Source: Elusimicrobia bacterium UBA6262
GTDB lineage: Bacteria > CAYTYR01 > UBA6262
Direction of reading: 5' to 3'
Assembly (NCBI GenBank): GCA_002441095.1
Contig: DJVG01000043.1
Coordinates: forward strand, 1-64,000
Length of the DNA: 64,000 nt
The translations under genes and the position numbers were made by a program. Shown one piece after another: positions 8,463 to 18,387 of this stretch. Within the stretch, counting starts at the first letter, position 1, and every line of letters starts with the position of its first letter. A model generated the notes under the pieces. That model had not been told where the DNA came from. It saw only the letters and a list, made by a program, of their open reading frames with translations, and made no database searches.

Positions 8463-11400
8463 GTGCGTTTTGCTCCAGGTCTTTCAGCTTTTTCTTCAGC
8501 TCGATGATCCGTTTTTCGCGTTCCATAGTCACCTTGTTGAACCGGTCCAGTTCATTTATCCGCTTTTTTAACTCTTCCTCCGCCCGCTTGCGTTCGGTGA
8601 TATCCTGGTTCACTCCATAAGTATTGACTGTTCTTCCTTGCTGGTCTTTGATAATAAAATAACGAACGGAAATATAGCCAACCTCTCCATGAGAGTCAAT
8701 TATACGGTGCTCTAGCTGGTGGCTAAAATTAGAATCAGTGGCTTCAATGGCTCGTCGGGTTTCCAAGCTGACCACTTCAGCATCTTCGGGATGAACAAAA
8801 CGCTTTACATAATCAGCAGATGACATAGTATAGCCGCCAGCCTGCTCGGCAGTCGTGTGGAAGATAGCGTAAAAAGAATCCGTGAAGGTAAATACATCGT
8901 TTACCACATCATATTCCCAGGGTCCCAGGCGCGCCATATACGCAGCATTTAATAACTGGGCTTCGCTCACCCGTAACGCTGCCTCAGCCTGTCTGCGCTC
9001 AGTAATATCTACGGCAAAGCCGACAATCCCAATGATCTCTCCCTTTTCATTTCTATAGGGTATTTTATCGGTCTGGACCCATTTCAGCCCTTCTTGCGTC
9101 TGCATTGATTCTACGATGTTTAGTCTTGGTTGTCCTGAATCCATCACTGCCTTATCATCCTGCCAGTATTTCTCCGCCTCTTCTTTAGGATAAATATCAA
9201 ACACCGACTTCCCTTCCAGCTGCTCTTTGGTCAAGCCCATACTTTTAGCCATAGCCTTGTTGACACGGATGAAATTATTATTCTTATCCTTATAAAAGAT
9301 CATTGCTGGCGTAGAATCCAGGATAGTACTTAGTTCCTGCTGTTGTTGTAGCAGAGTCTCTTCGTATTTTTTTCGCTCAGTGATATCCTGATTAACGCCA
9401 TAAGTTTTGATCGTCTTTCCTTGCTGGTCTTTGACAATAAAAAAACGCACCGAAATATAACCAATTTCCCCATTAGCATCAATTTTACGGTGCTCCAGCT
9501 GACGGCTAAAATTAGAATCAGTTGTTTCAATGGCTTTGCGAGTTTCTTCACCGACCACCGCTGCATCTTCTGGATGGACAAAACGCTTTACGTAATCTGC
9601 CGCCGACATAGTATAGCCGCCGACTTGCTCGGCTGTTGTGTGAAAAACAGTGTAAAAAGAATCAGTAAAAGTAAAAATATCTTTCACCACATCATATTCC
9701 CAGGGTCCCAAGTGCGCAATATTCAAAGCATTGGATAGCTGATCTTCATTCTGCTGGAGTGCTACTTCGGCTTTTTTACGTTCGGAAATATCGTGGGAAA
9801 ATACGAACATTTGATCTGAATCCCTGAGAATCGTTACGCTAATCACAATATCGATAATAGTTCCGTCTTTGCATTTATGTTTAGTTTCAAAGCGGTCACT
9901 GCCATTTTCCATAATTTTATGAATACGGGCTTGTATCTCTGCTGGTTTCTCGTTTACTTCCAAGTCAGCGATTTTCATTTTTTGCAATTCTACCCGGCTA
10001 TAACCGATCATTTTACAATAAGAATCATTTACTTCAATGATATTGCCTTGCATATCCGTCAGCCAGAAACCGTCTATAGAGGTCTCAATTATAGCTTTAT
10101 ATTTCTGTTCCTGTTTCTGGCATTCGGTAATATCAGTAACCACCCCGATCAGTCCGGCGATTGTGCCGTCAGGATTATTATAAGTGGCTTTATTAAAGAT
10201 GACTAAACGACGGGTACCGTCTGCCTGTTGAATACTGGATTCATAGGCTTGGGTTCCGGGATGGCTTAGTAATTCCTCGTCTTTCTGGTGGTAGACATCA
10301 GCTAGATCCTTAGGCGCGAGTTCATAGACAGATTTACCAATGATTTTTTCCTTTGCTCTTCCCAAGAAACGCTCAAAAGCCTGGTTACACCCTTGATAGA
10401 TCCCTTGCGCGTCTTTGTAGAATACCGGATTAGGAATAGCTTCAAGCAATTGCTGGATAAATGCCAATTGGTTTGTCATTGCGGTTTTGGCTTTTTCTAT
10501 ATCAGTGACATCTTCTACGATACCGATAAAACCGGTAGGCTGGTTTTGGGCAGAGACTATCATTTTGATCTGCGTATGCACCCAACGAGTCTCATTCTGC
10601 TTATTGAGGATCCTAAACTTCAAGGATTCTTCTTTGCCTTGGGGCAGCGGTCCGGTAATGATATTCAAGGCCTCTTCCTGCTCTTCAGGATGGATCAGCT
10701 TTCTCCAGCCTTGTCCCAGACATTCATCAAAAGTCATTCCGGAAAATGAAATAAGTTTTTTATTTACATAAACAACTTCCCCTTGCATATTTAAAAAGAA
10801 AATGCCAACTGGAGCCAGATCACTTAAATTACGGAATTTTGCTTCACTCTCGTGCAAGACATTTTCTATTTTTTTGCGCTCGGTGATATCCCGGGCAAAA
10901 CTTAAAATAAATTTTTCCCCGGCAAGCTCAACTATGCTGCTATTGATCTCTACCGGGATAAGCTGCCCTTCCTTGGTCATATGTTCTGATTCAAAAAGGG
11001 CCTTGCCTTCTTTTAAGATTTTAGCCATTCTTTCCGGTACTAAAGCCGCATTTTGAGGAGAATCTATTTTTGTTGGTCCCAAGGTTAAAAGTTCGGTGCG
11101 GGTATAATGCAGCATTTGGCAAGCGCTCTGGTTAATATCTATAAACTGGGGATTAACAGGATCCAAAGTAAGGAGATATATGGCTTCAGATGAACCTTCG
11201 ATCAGGGAGCGGGATTTCTGCTCTGACTGCACCAGCCTCTGCCGCGCTTTTTCTTCCTCTGTCACATCACGGAAAATAGCCGCGACTTTATCGCCTACCG
11301 GATAAATAACATTATGCATATACTGGTCGTGTTGCGCGTCCTGGTAATGAACCAGCGGAATGATCTTTGACTCCCCTGACTGGGAACATTCCACGATAGC

Positions 11401-12354
11401 TTTATAGACCTCGGTTTTTTCCATTGCCGGGAAAAACTTTTTAATATCCTGGCCCAGCACCTCTTGCCGTAAAAGATTGTACATTTTCTCAGCCGCCCGG
11501 TTCCAATCGGCGACGATCATTTCTTGGCCTTCATCTTTTACTTCATAGAGGGCGAACCCGTCAGTCATGGCATCAAAAACAGACCGGTATTGCTCCTCAT
11601 AATCAACCAACTCCTGATTAGCTGATTTCAGGGACAGCCAGACGCCCAGGGTACTGGCCACAGCTTCCAATATATTTTGTTCATCCGGCTGCTTAAATGG
11701 TTTGTTTTCAGTATAATACATGGTCAGTTCGCCGGCTTCATGCCCGTTGATATATAATGGTGCAGTCAAGCCATATTCAAGATCATCGCTATATTTATCC
11801 GTGCTGAAAGTTTCATCCTCAATAGCAATGAGCGGGACAGCCAGCTGGGGATAGGTCATGGCTGCGACCAGCGCTTCCAGGACAAAATGGATAGTATACT
11901 CTATGGAGTCGTTATCCTGCAGTTTCCTGGTGATCAGGGATAAGCTGTTCAATTGGCGCAAATGAGCTTGCTGGAGTTGTTCCTGTTCTTTTTGGCTGGT
12001 CAGATCACGGCAGAGGATTAATATTTTAGTCTGGGTTTTATTGGCATCAGCCAATAACATCGGGGTCAGGGCTACCGGGAAAATACTGCCATTCTTACGT
12101 ACATATTCCTGCTCGATATTGGGGGCGTTATGCTGTACCAGGGCAGCTTCCTGGATAGCCTGGCTTTCTTGCTGGTGCCATTTAGCCGGCGTCAGGTCAC
12201 GATGGGTCTTCTGGATTATTTCGTCCAGGGTATATCCCAGCATGGACAGAGCCGCTGGATTAGCCTGTATGATCCGGCCACGCAGGTCAAGCTCCAGCAG
12301 TCCATCATGTATGGTTTCGGAGATAAGTTTATAGATCTCTTTTTCGTCAACCAT
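8452..12354 (-). CDS. Giant PAS-array sensor protein (about nine PAS plus GAF), no output domain
   Basis: This is a 1300-residue soluble protein. By inspection it has PAS domains at about 1-120, 253-370, 375-495, 500-625, 635-750, 755-870, 875-1000, 1005-1125 and 1130-1255, with a GAF-like domain at about 130-250. Most end in the PAC-type DITERK motif. The seventh and ninth PAS domains (opening with LGPWEYDVV) are nearly the same sequence 783 bp apart, a recent internal duplication. It ends in a coiled coil (VTMEREKRIIELKKK) also found at the end of the next protein. No membrane segment, kinase, cyclase or phosphodiesterase domain is seen. AGGGTG precedes the ATG. It is first in the operon with the membrane PAS protein, kinase and receivers. 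Confidence 0.88.
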   Translation of the reverse strand: MVDEKEIYKLISETIHDGLLELDLRGRIIQANPAALSMLGYTLDEIIQKTHRDLTPAKWHQQESQAIQEAALVQHNAPNIEQEYVRKNGSIFPVALTPMLLADANKTQTKILILCRDLTSQKEQEQLQQAHLRQLNSLSLITRKLQDNDSIEYTIHFVLEALVAAMTYPQLAVPLIAIEDETFSTDKYSDDLEYGLTAPLYINGHEAGELTMYYTENKPFKQPDEQNILEAVASTLGVWLSLKSANQELVDYEEQYRSVFDAMTDGFALYEVKDEGQEMIVADWNRAAEKMYNLLRQEVLGQDIKKFFPAMEKTEVYKAIVECSQSGESKIIPLVHYQDAQHDQYMHNVIYPVGDKVAAIFRDVTEEEKARQRLVQSEQKSRSLIEGSSEAIYLLTLDPVNPQFIDINQSACQMLHYTRTELLTLGPTKIDSPQNAALVPERMAKILKEGKALFESEHMTKEGQLIPVEINSSIVELAGEKFILSFARDITERKKIENVLHESEAKFRNLSDLAPVGIFFLNMQGEVVYVNKKLISFSGMTFDECLGQGWRKLIHPEEQEEALNIITGPLPQGKEESLKFRILNKQNETRWVHTQIKMIVSAQNQPTGFIGIVEDVTDIEKAKTAMTNQLAFIQQLLEAIPNPVFYKDAQGIYQGCNQAFERFLGRAKEKIIGKSVYELAPKDLADVYHQKDEELLSHPGTQAYESSIQQADGTRRLVIFNKATYNNPDGTIAGLIGVVTDITECQKQEQKYKAIIETSIDGFWLTDMQGNIIEVNDSYCKMIGYSRVELQKMKIADLEVNEKPAEIQARIHKIMENGSDRFETKHKCKDGTIIDIVISVTILRDSDQMFVFSHDISERKKAEVALQQNEDQLSNALNIAHLGPWEYDVVKDIFTFTDSFYTVFHTTAEQVGGYTMSAADYVKRFVHPEDAAVVGEETRKAIETTDSNFSRQLEHRKIDANGEIGYISVRFFIVKDQQGKTIKTYGVNQDITERKKYEETLLQQQQELSTILDSTPAMIFYKDKNNNFIRVNKAMAKSMGLTKEQLEGKSVFDIYPKEEAEKYWQDDKAVMDSGQPRLNIVESMQTQEGLKWVQTDKIPYRNEKGEIIGIVGFAVDITERRQAEAALRVSEAQLLNAAYMARLGPWEYDVVNDVFTFTDSFYAIFHTTAEQAGGYTMSSADYVKRFVHPEDAEVVSLETRRAIEATDSNFSHQLEHRIIDSHGEVGYISVRYFIIKDQQGRTVNTYGVNQDITERKRAEEELKKRINELDRFNKVTMEREKRIIELKKKLKDLEQNAHGQ

Positions 12355-12375
12355 TAAGCACCCTACGCTAAAAGT

Positions 12376-12468
12376 AATTCCAAATTACAAATTTCAAATG
12401 ACAAATTAAGGAATTCTGTGTGATCTCTGTTCTAATCTGTGTAATCTCTTTTTCTAATCGGTGTAATC
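12376..12468. repeat. Intergenic degenerate repeats (AAATT-type and GATTACACAGATTA-type)
   Basis: The spacer between glnN and the PAS operon holds two repeat types. Positions 12376-12407 are an AAATTnnAAATT series. Positions 12415-12468 hold, on the minus strand, three units of about 22 bp of the form GATTACACmGATTAGAA. The second type recurs at 22189, 34179 and 51454. No convincing promoter was found inside it, although the PAS operon should start near here. Confidence 0.7.
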
Positions 12469-12472
12469 ATGT

Positions 12473-14665
12473 TCACATCACAAAAAGCATCTCGCGATAT
12501 TTCGGCAGGTCCCAATGCTCATCCGCGATCACGCCTTCCAGGTCATCGCTGTGTTTACGGATATGTTCCATCAGCGGTTTCAATTCATTAAAATATACAG
12601 CAGCTTTCTCTTTGCCTTCCAGGCTCCTGGCTTTTTCCAGTAATTTCACCAAAATCTGGGTATTTTTCCGTAAATAATAGATCTTATTGGTGACATCAGC
12701 CAGGTGCCCTTTCAGATCCTCAAAAGCTTTCTCATCAATATTCAAGCCAATGGTATTTTTAAGGCTACTGATCTTTTCCAGGTTATTAGCCAATTGTCCC
12801 TGGTATTCCAGTCCCGCCGGGACAACTATCGAGTCAACCATTTCCCGCAGGGTGCTGGCTTCAATAGTGAGCACAATGTTATACATTTCAACCCAGATAT
12901 TATATCGCGCCATTAATTCATCATGGCTTAATACGCCTTGTTTCTCGAAAATGGCAATATTTCCTTTTTCCGTGAAAGCAGCCAGGGCCTCAGCGGTAGA
13001 AGCGACATTGGCCAAACCGCGTTCTTTGGCCTCATAGAGCCATTCTGAAGAATAATTATTACCTTCAAACCTGATATTTTTCGTTTCTTTAGCCAGCTGG
13101 GCAATTACTGCCACCACGGCAGATTCAAGATCCTTATTTCTCAGTTCTTTAGTTATCTCCTCAGCCACATAATTCAGCGAATCGGCAATGATCGTATTGA
13201 TCACTGTCAATGGCCAGCTGATATTCTGCGATGAACCTACCGCCCGGAACTCAAACTTACTGCCGGTAAAGGCAAAGGGCGAAGTCCGGTTACGGTCAGT
13301 AGCGTCCTTATTCACTTTAGGCAGGCGTCCCACACCAAGGTCGATAATATCTTTTTTAGTGACTTTATGCGCAGTCCCGGCAACAATCGTGTCCAGCACC
13401 TTGGTCAGTTGTTCTCCCAGGAACACCGAAACAATCGCCGGCGGGGCCTCATTAGCTCCCAAGCGGTGTTCATTGCCGGCTGAGGCAATACTGGCCCGCA
13501 AAAGATCCGCATGCTTATGAACCGCCCGTAAAACTGCTACCAGCACAGCCAGGAATTGCAGGTTATCTTCCGGCGTCTGTCCGGGATTAAGCAGGTTATT
13601 TCCCTGGTCATCAGCCATGGACCAGTTCACATGCTTGCCACTGCCATTAATTCCGGCAAAAGGTTTCTCATGCAGCAGGCAAACCAGGTTATGGCGCAAA
13701 GCTACTTTTTTCATGATTTCCATCAGTAGCTGGTTATGATCAGCAGCAATATTGGATTCTTCAAAAATAGGAGCAAATTCAAACTGGTGCGGCGCTACTT
13801 CATTATGGCGGGTAGTGACGGGAATACCCATCTTAAAGGCTTCTACGGAAACTTCTTCCATATAATTCAGGACCCGCTCTTTGATCGAGCCAAAATACTG
13901 GTCCTCCAGCTGCTGCCCTTTCGGCGAAGAGGCCCCGATCAGCGTGCGTCCGGTCAGCATCAGGTCCTGCCGCAATTTGTAATAGTTATTATCGATCAGG
14001 AAATATTCCTGCTCCGGGCCGCAGGTAGAAACTACCTTGCTAATGTCCCGGCGGCTGAATAATTTAAGCAGTTTTTTCGCCGCTTTACTGAGCGCTTCAT
14101 CAGAACGAAGCAAGGGCAGCTTTTTATCTAAAGCATACCCATGGTAGGAGACGAAAATGCTGGGAATACACAGTGTTTTCCCTAACCGGGTCTCGCTGAT
14201 AAAAGCCGGGCTGGAAGGATCCCAGGCAGTATAGCCGCGCGCCTCGAATGTGCTCCTGATACCGCCGCTGGGGAAAGAACTGGCATCTGGCTCACCCAGG
14301 ATCAGTTTGGATCCGGAGAACTTTTCCACGACCTTGCCGGCACTATGCAGGGATATAAAGCTGTCATGTTTTTCGGCGGTCAGTCCGGTCATAGGCTGGA
14401 ACCAGTGGGCATAATATATTGCTCCTTTTTCCACGGCCCAGTCTTTCATAGCCCCGGCAATTTCATCAGCCTCTTTCATACTGATGGTACTGCCCCCGGC
14501 TAACCAGCGCTTGAAAGAAATAAAGGTTTTTTTACCGATCCGTTTCTGCATTTCGCTGATACTGAAAGTATTAGAACCAAAGTACCCGGAAACTTTTTTT
14601 GGTTTTTCAATTTTTGTTAAAGGAACACTCTCGATCTTGTCCACCACTTTTTGCCTAACGCACAT
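12473..14665 (-). CDS. glnN: Glutamine synthetase type III
   Basis: This enzyme makes glutamine from glutamate, ammonia and ATP in the cytoplasm. The 730-residue length and the motifs VSGYFGSNTFS, HWFQPMTG, GEPDASSFPSGG, EVAPHQFEFAP and NGSGKHVNWSM are typical of the GSIII (GlnN) family, which is much longer than GSI or GSII. The catalytic beta-barrel residues are all present. GGGGG lies about seven bases before the ATG. With GltB and GltD at the other end of the window, the organism has a complete GS/GOGAT route. Repeat arrays flank the gene on both sides and it appears to be transcribed alone. No GlnR or PII site was recognised. Confidence 0.97.
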   Translation of the reverse strand: MCVRQKVVDKIESVPLTKIEKPKKVSGYFGSNTFSISEMQKRIGKKTFISFKRWLAGGSTISMKEADEIAGAMKDWAVEKGAIYYAHWFQPMTGLTAEKHDSFISLHSAGKVVEKFSGSKLILGEPDASSFPSGGIRSTFEARGYTAWDPSSPAFISETRLGKTLCIPSIFVSYHGYALDKKLPLLRSDEALSKAAKKLLKLFSRRDISKVVSTCGPEQEYFLIDNNYYKLRQDLMLTGRTLIGASSPKGQQLEDQYFGSIKERVLNYMEEVSVEAFKMGIPVTTRHNEVAPHQFEFAPIFEESNIAADHNQLLMEIMKKVALRHNLVCLLHEKPFAGINGSGKHVNWSMADDQGNNLLNPGQTPEDNLQFLAVLVAVLRAVHKHADLLRASIASAGNEHRLGANEAPPAIVSVFLGEQLTKVLDTIVAGTAHKVTKKDIIDLGVGRLPKVNKDATDRNRTSPFAFTGSKFEFRAVGSSQNISWPLTVINTIIADSLNYVAEEITKELRNKDLESAVVAVIAQLAKETKNIRFEGNNYSSEWLYEAKERGLANVASTAEALAAFTEKGNIAIFEKQGVLSHDELMARYNIWVEMYNIVLTIEASTLREMVDSIVVPAGLEYQGQLANNLEKISSLKNTIGLNIDEKAFEDLKGHLADVTNKIYYLRKNTQILVKLLEKARSLEGKEKAAVYFNELKPLMEHIRKHSDDLEGVIADEHWDLPKYREMLFVM

Positions 14666-14688
14666 GGTTTTACCCCCATTGGTCAGAG

Positions 14689-14810
14689 TATCAGGATATC
14701 AGGATATCAGGCTATCAGGTTTTCCTGATAATCTGATTACCTGATACCCTGTTGTCCTGATCCATAATCTCCTGATATTCTCACCCTGATTACCTGATAT
14801 TCTGATATCC
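14689..14810. repeat. Inverted array of ATATCAGG-type repeats
   Basis: The spacer between glnN and the cation ATPase begins with about four direct units of the octamer ATATCAGG. It then changes to the opposite orientation for about eight more degenerate units (CCTGATAn). The two arms could pair into a long imperfect hairpin in RNA. The same family fills spacers at 18273 and 57194. Confidence 0.85.
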
Positions 14811-14843
14811 TTATTTATTTTTCTATTATACTTTATTGCCTGG

Positions 14844-17402
14844 TTAAATGCAAGCGTTTCCCTTTTTCTTATAGTTAACCATCTTCAGGATTTCAAACCA
14901 GAGAATACTAAAGATCCCAGCCGCCGTACAGATCACAAAATCAATGAAGTGAAGCTGCGAAAAGTGAAACAACCTTTTCAAGAACGGTACATTCAGGCTC
15001 AAGCCCAGGAATAACAAGGCTCCTGTTAAAACCAGCCAGGAAGCCGTATTAGGAGCGCGCAACGTGGTTATGATCGACTTTGACCAGGAACGGTTCGTGA
15101 AGATCAGGGCTATATTGGCTACGATCAACGTGGTAAAGGTCATGGCCCTGGCTTCCATATCACCCAATCCCCGGAATAAAGCTATGGCATAAACCGCTAA
15201 GACCACGACTAAAACAGTTATACCTTGCAGCAGGCTGATACCAATAGTACGCCGGTTGAACAGTGACTGTTTAGGATCCCGCGGCGGGCGGTTCATGATC
15301 TGTGGTTCCTCTTTTTCCGCTTCAAAGACTATCGAACACGCCGGGTCTATAATTAGCTCCAGGAAAACAATATGTACCGGTAGTAAGACCAGGGGCCATT
15401 TAAGTAAAACCGGTATCAGGGACAGGCCGGCGATCGGCACATGAATAGCAAAAATATAAGCCATGGCTTTTTTAATATTATCAAAGATCCTTCTGCCCAG
15501 CCTGACCGCTGAGACAATAGAAGAAAAATCATCATCCAGTAATACCAGTCCCGCAGCCTCCCTGGCGACATCGGTCCCGCGTCCGCCCATGGCAATACCA
15601 ATATGGGCCGCTTTCAGCGCCGTAGCGTCATTAACCCCGTCACCGGTCATGGCGACGATCTCGCCATTGGCTTTCAACGCATTGACCAGTAATAATTTTT
15701 GTTCTGGCATGACCCGGGCAAAGATACTGGTTTTCTTGATCCGTTCACATAGTTCCGCAACACTTAATTTTTCCAGTTCCGGTCCGGTGATATAATCATC
15801 AGCTTTATGCAAACCGATCTGGCGGGCAATATTCATAGCTGTACCAGGATAATCACCAGTGATCATTACGACGCGGATACCGGCAGTATAACATTCCTTG
15901 ATGGATTCAGCCACAGTCGGGCGCACCGGATCCGTCAGTCCAACCAGCCCGACAAATTCAAAAAAGAAATCATGTTGTTGTCCTGGTAATGACTCTTCCT
16001 GGAAATGGGCTTTGGCCACGCCAATGATCCTCAATCCCTCGTCAGCCATGGTATTTATCTGCCCACTTAATTCAGCCGCCGCTGTCTGATCCATATGGCA
16101 CAGGTCAATGACCGCTTCTGGCGAACCTTTGGCCGCAATAATATAGTCTTTCCCGTCAGGAGATTTCCAGACATGGGACATCGCCAGCAATTCCTGTGAC
16201 AAGGGATATTCCTGGACCAGGGTCCAATTATAATGCAAATGTTCTGTATTGGAAAGAGTTTTGGTCCCTAGATCCCTGATGGCTTTTTCCATCGGGTCAA
16301 AAGGATCATGCTGGCTGGCCAGGATGGCAAACTCTACGATCTCATGGAATTTTTCCGGTAGCCTTCCCTTATACTCCGGATCAACGGCAAAGTACTTGCT
16401 TTGGGCACACACTTTTCCGACCGTCATCCGGTTCATGGTCAGGGTCCCGGTTTTGTCCACACAGAGCACCGTGGCTGCTCCCAAAGTTTCAATGACCGGT
16501 ACCCTCCGGGTTAAAACATTTTTTTGGGAAATACGCCAGGCTCCTAACGCCAGGAAAATGGTCAGGACCACCGGGAATTCTTCCGGCAGCATGGCCATCG
16601 CCAGGGTAATGCCGGCCAGAAACCCGTGCAGGAAACTGCCGGTAGTCAAACCATAGGCGACAATAACGATCGAACATAGTACTATACCGCTAATAGCTAA
16701 ATTTTTAACTACCCTGCCGGTTTCTTTCTGCAAGGCTGTTTCTTCTTCTTCTATGGTTTGCAGGGATTTACCGATCTTGCCGATCTCTGTATTCAGGCCT
16801 GTACCCTTTACCCGGGCGATCCCTTGACCGCGCACGACCAGTGTTGCTGAATAAACAAACGGCGTATCTTCGCCACCGGGACGGGACATTTCCTCATCAG
16901 ATTTTTCGGCAGTTTTCCTAACCGGCACTGACTCACCGGTTAACAAGGATTCATCCACAGAAAGAGCGCTGGACCAAAGCACCATGGCATCAGCCGGTAT
17001 ACGGTCACCTTCAGCCAGGATCAGGATATCTTCACACACCACTTCCCGGCCGGCAATACGTAATTGTTTACCATCCCTGATCACCAGTGCCCTGGGGCTG
17101 GTGATATCACGCAAAGCCTCCAAAGCCCGCTCAGTTTTGCGTTCCTGGTACAGGGTAATACCCATCACCACAAAAACAAAACCCAGCAGCATTAATGCTT
17201 CCTGTTTATCACCCAATAACCAGTAAATTACCCCGCAGGCCACCAGCAGCAGGAACATCGGTTCGCTCAATATTTCAAAAGCGATCTTCCAGACACTGCG
17301 CCGACGACTGGACGGGAGTTCATTATATCCTTCTGCCCCCAATCTGGCCTGCGCTTCTTTTTGGGACAGTCCGGTAATATTTTTTATTTCACTGTAATCC
17401 AT
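14844..17402 (-). CDS. P-type cation-transporting ATPase (P2 type, probably calcium)
   Basis: This is an 852-residue inner-membrane pump. It has an N-terminal cation-ATPase domain, the actuator motif LLTGESVPV, the TM4 ion-binding motif PEEFPVV, phosphorylated Asp316 in DKTGTLTMN, the hinge MTGDGVNDATALKAA (Thr replaces the common Pro), and a C-terminal group of transmembrane helices. The TM4 glutamate pair and overall layout match bacterial SERCA/PMCA-like Ca2+ ATPases, but sodium or other cations cannot be excluded. It starts 23 bases after the zinc permease gene and is probably co-transcribed with it. Confidence 0.93.
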   Translation of the reverse strand: MDYSEIKNITGLSQKEAQARLGAEGYNELPSSRRRSVWKIAFEILSEPMFLLLVACGVIYWLLGDKQEALMLLGFVFVVMGITLYQERKTERALEALRDITSPRALVIRDGKQLRIAGREVVCEDILILAEGDRIPADAMVLWSSALSVDESLLTGESVPVRKTAEKSDEEMSRPGGEDTPFVYSATLVVRGQGIARVKGTGLNTEIGKIGKSLQTIEEEETALQKETGRVVKNLAISGIVLCSIVIVAYGLTTGSFLHGFLAGITLAMAMLPEEFPVVLTIFLALGAWRISQKNVLTRRVPVIETLGAATVLCVDKTGTLTMNRMTVGKVCAQSKYFAVDPEYKGRLPEKFHEIVEFAILASQHDPFDPMEKAIRDLGTKTLSNTEHLHYNWTLVQEYPLSQELLAMSHVWKSPDGKDYIIAAKGSPEAVIDLCHMDQTAAAELSGQINTMADEGLRIIGVAKAHFQEESLPGQQHDFFFEFVGLVGLTDPVRPTVAESIKECYTAGIRVVMITGDYPGTAMNIARQIGLHKADDYITGPELEKLSVAELCERIKKTSIFARVMPEQKLLLVNALKANGEIVAMTGDGVNDATALKAAHIGIAMGGRGTDVAREAAGLVLLDDDFSSIVSAVRLGRRIFDNIKKAMAYIFAIHVPIAGLSLIPVLLKWPLVLLPVHIVFLELIIDPACSIVFEAEKEEPQIMNRPPRDPKQSLFNRRTIGISLLQGITVLVVVLAVYAIALFRGLGDMEARAMTFTTLIVANIALIFTNRSWSKSIITTLRAPNTASWLVLTGALLFLGLSLNVPFLKRLFHFSQLHFIDFVICTAAGIFSILWFEILKMVNYKKKGNACI

Positions 17403-17425
17403 TCCGTCATGGTCCTTTTCCTATG

Positions 17426-18235
17426 CTACTTCCTGATCTGGCGGTAAAGGAAAGAACTTATAAACAATACCAGGCTCACCAGGACAATGGTAGCCCCGCT
17501 GGGCCAGTCCAGGAAAAAGGAAAGCATAATACCTGTCCAGACTGAAACCACCGCCACTACTACCGCCACCAGCATCGTCATCCTGAATCCTTTGGCAACC
17601 TGCAGTGCAGTGACAGTAGGCAGTATTAGCAAAGCCGATACCAGCATTATGCCCACTACTTTCATGGCTAGTACTACGGTAATAGCAGTCAAAACCACCA
17701 GCATTTTATTTACGGCCTTGGTATTTATGCCTTCAGCCTGGGCGCATTCTTCATCAAAAGTGACTGCCACCAGGTCATAATAAAAAAAAGCCACCAGAAT
17801 AATAACTATCGTCGCCAAGCCGATGGACATCCATACCTCAGTCTTAGTGATAGCCAGGATATTGCCAAACAGGTAACTGAACAAGTCAATATTAAAGCCC
17901 TTGGTTATGCTCACCAGCAGGATCCCGATAGCAATACCCAGCGCTGAAACAATGCCGATAGCCGCATCTCCGTAAAGGTACTGCGCTTCAGTCAGTTTCA
18001 TGATCCCTAGAGAACTAAGGACCACCAAAGGCAAAGCTACATACACTGGAGTGACATTAAAGAACAAACCTAAGGCTAAAGCGCCAAAAGTCACATGTGA
18101 CAGGCCATCCCCGATCAGGGACAAGCGGCGCAGCACCAGGAACACACCCAGAATAGCGCACAAAGCCGCAATGAATGAACCGGCAATGACTGCCCGCTGC
18201 ATAAAGCCGTAACTTAGAAATTTAAATAAATCCAT
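17426..18235 (-). CDS. znuB: Zinc/manganese ABC transporter permease
   Basis: This 269-residue inner-membrane protein of the ABC-3 (ZnuB/MntB) family forms the metal channel of the uptake system with the ZnuC-like ATPase and ZnuA-like binding protein encoded upstream. Eight or nine hydrophobic helices are visible, with family motifs GVFLVLRRLSLIGDGLSH near residue 35 and GTFDEECAQAEG-like sequence near 165. I chose ATG 18235 with AAGG seven bases upstream. A TTG six codons earlier has no site. An ATATCAGG array separates it from znuC, which is unusual inside a znu operon. Confidence 0.93.
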   Translation of the reverse strand: MDLFKFLSYGFMQRAVIAGSFIAALCAILGVFLVLRRLSLIGDGLSHVTFGALALGLFFNVTPVYVALPLVVLSSLGIMKLTEAQYLYGDAAIGIVSALGIAIGILLVSITKGFNIDLFSYLFGNILAITKTEVWMSIGLATIVIILVAFFYYDLVAVTFDEECAQAEGINTKAVNKMLVVLTAITVVLAMKVVGIMLVSALLILPTVTALQVAKGFRMTMLVAVVVAVVSVWTGIMLSFFLDWPSGATIVLVSLVLFISSFLYRQIRK

Positions 18236-18272
18236 TGGGGAACCTTTTTTCAAAATAAGTTATAAACTACGG

Positions 18273-18387
18273 GTATCAGGTAATCAGGGGACCAGGGAGT
18301 GGATATCAGGAAATCAGGACAGCAGGTCTTACCTGATACTCTGATAACCTGATTCCCTCTACCTGATAACCTGTTATCCTGATGTCC
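18273..18387. repeat. Inverted array of ATATCAGG-type repeats between znuC and znuB
   Basis: About six direct TATCAGG-like units are followed by about seven units in the opposite orientation, giving a potential long hairpin. It starts at the stop codon of znuC and ends about 20 bases before the preferred znuB start region. It may uncouple or modulate znuB expression; that is inference. Confidence 0.85.
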
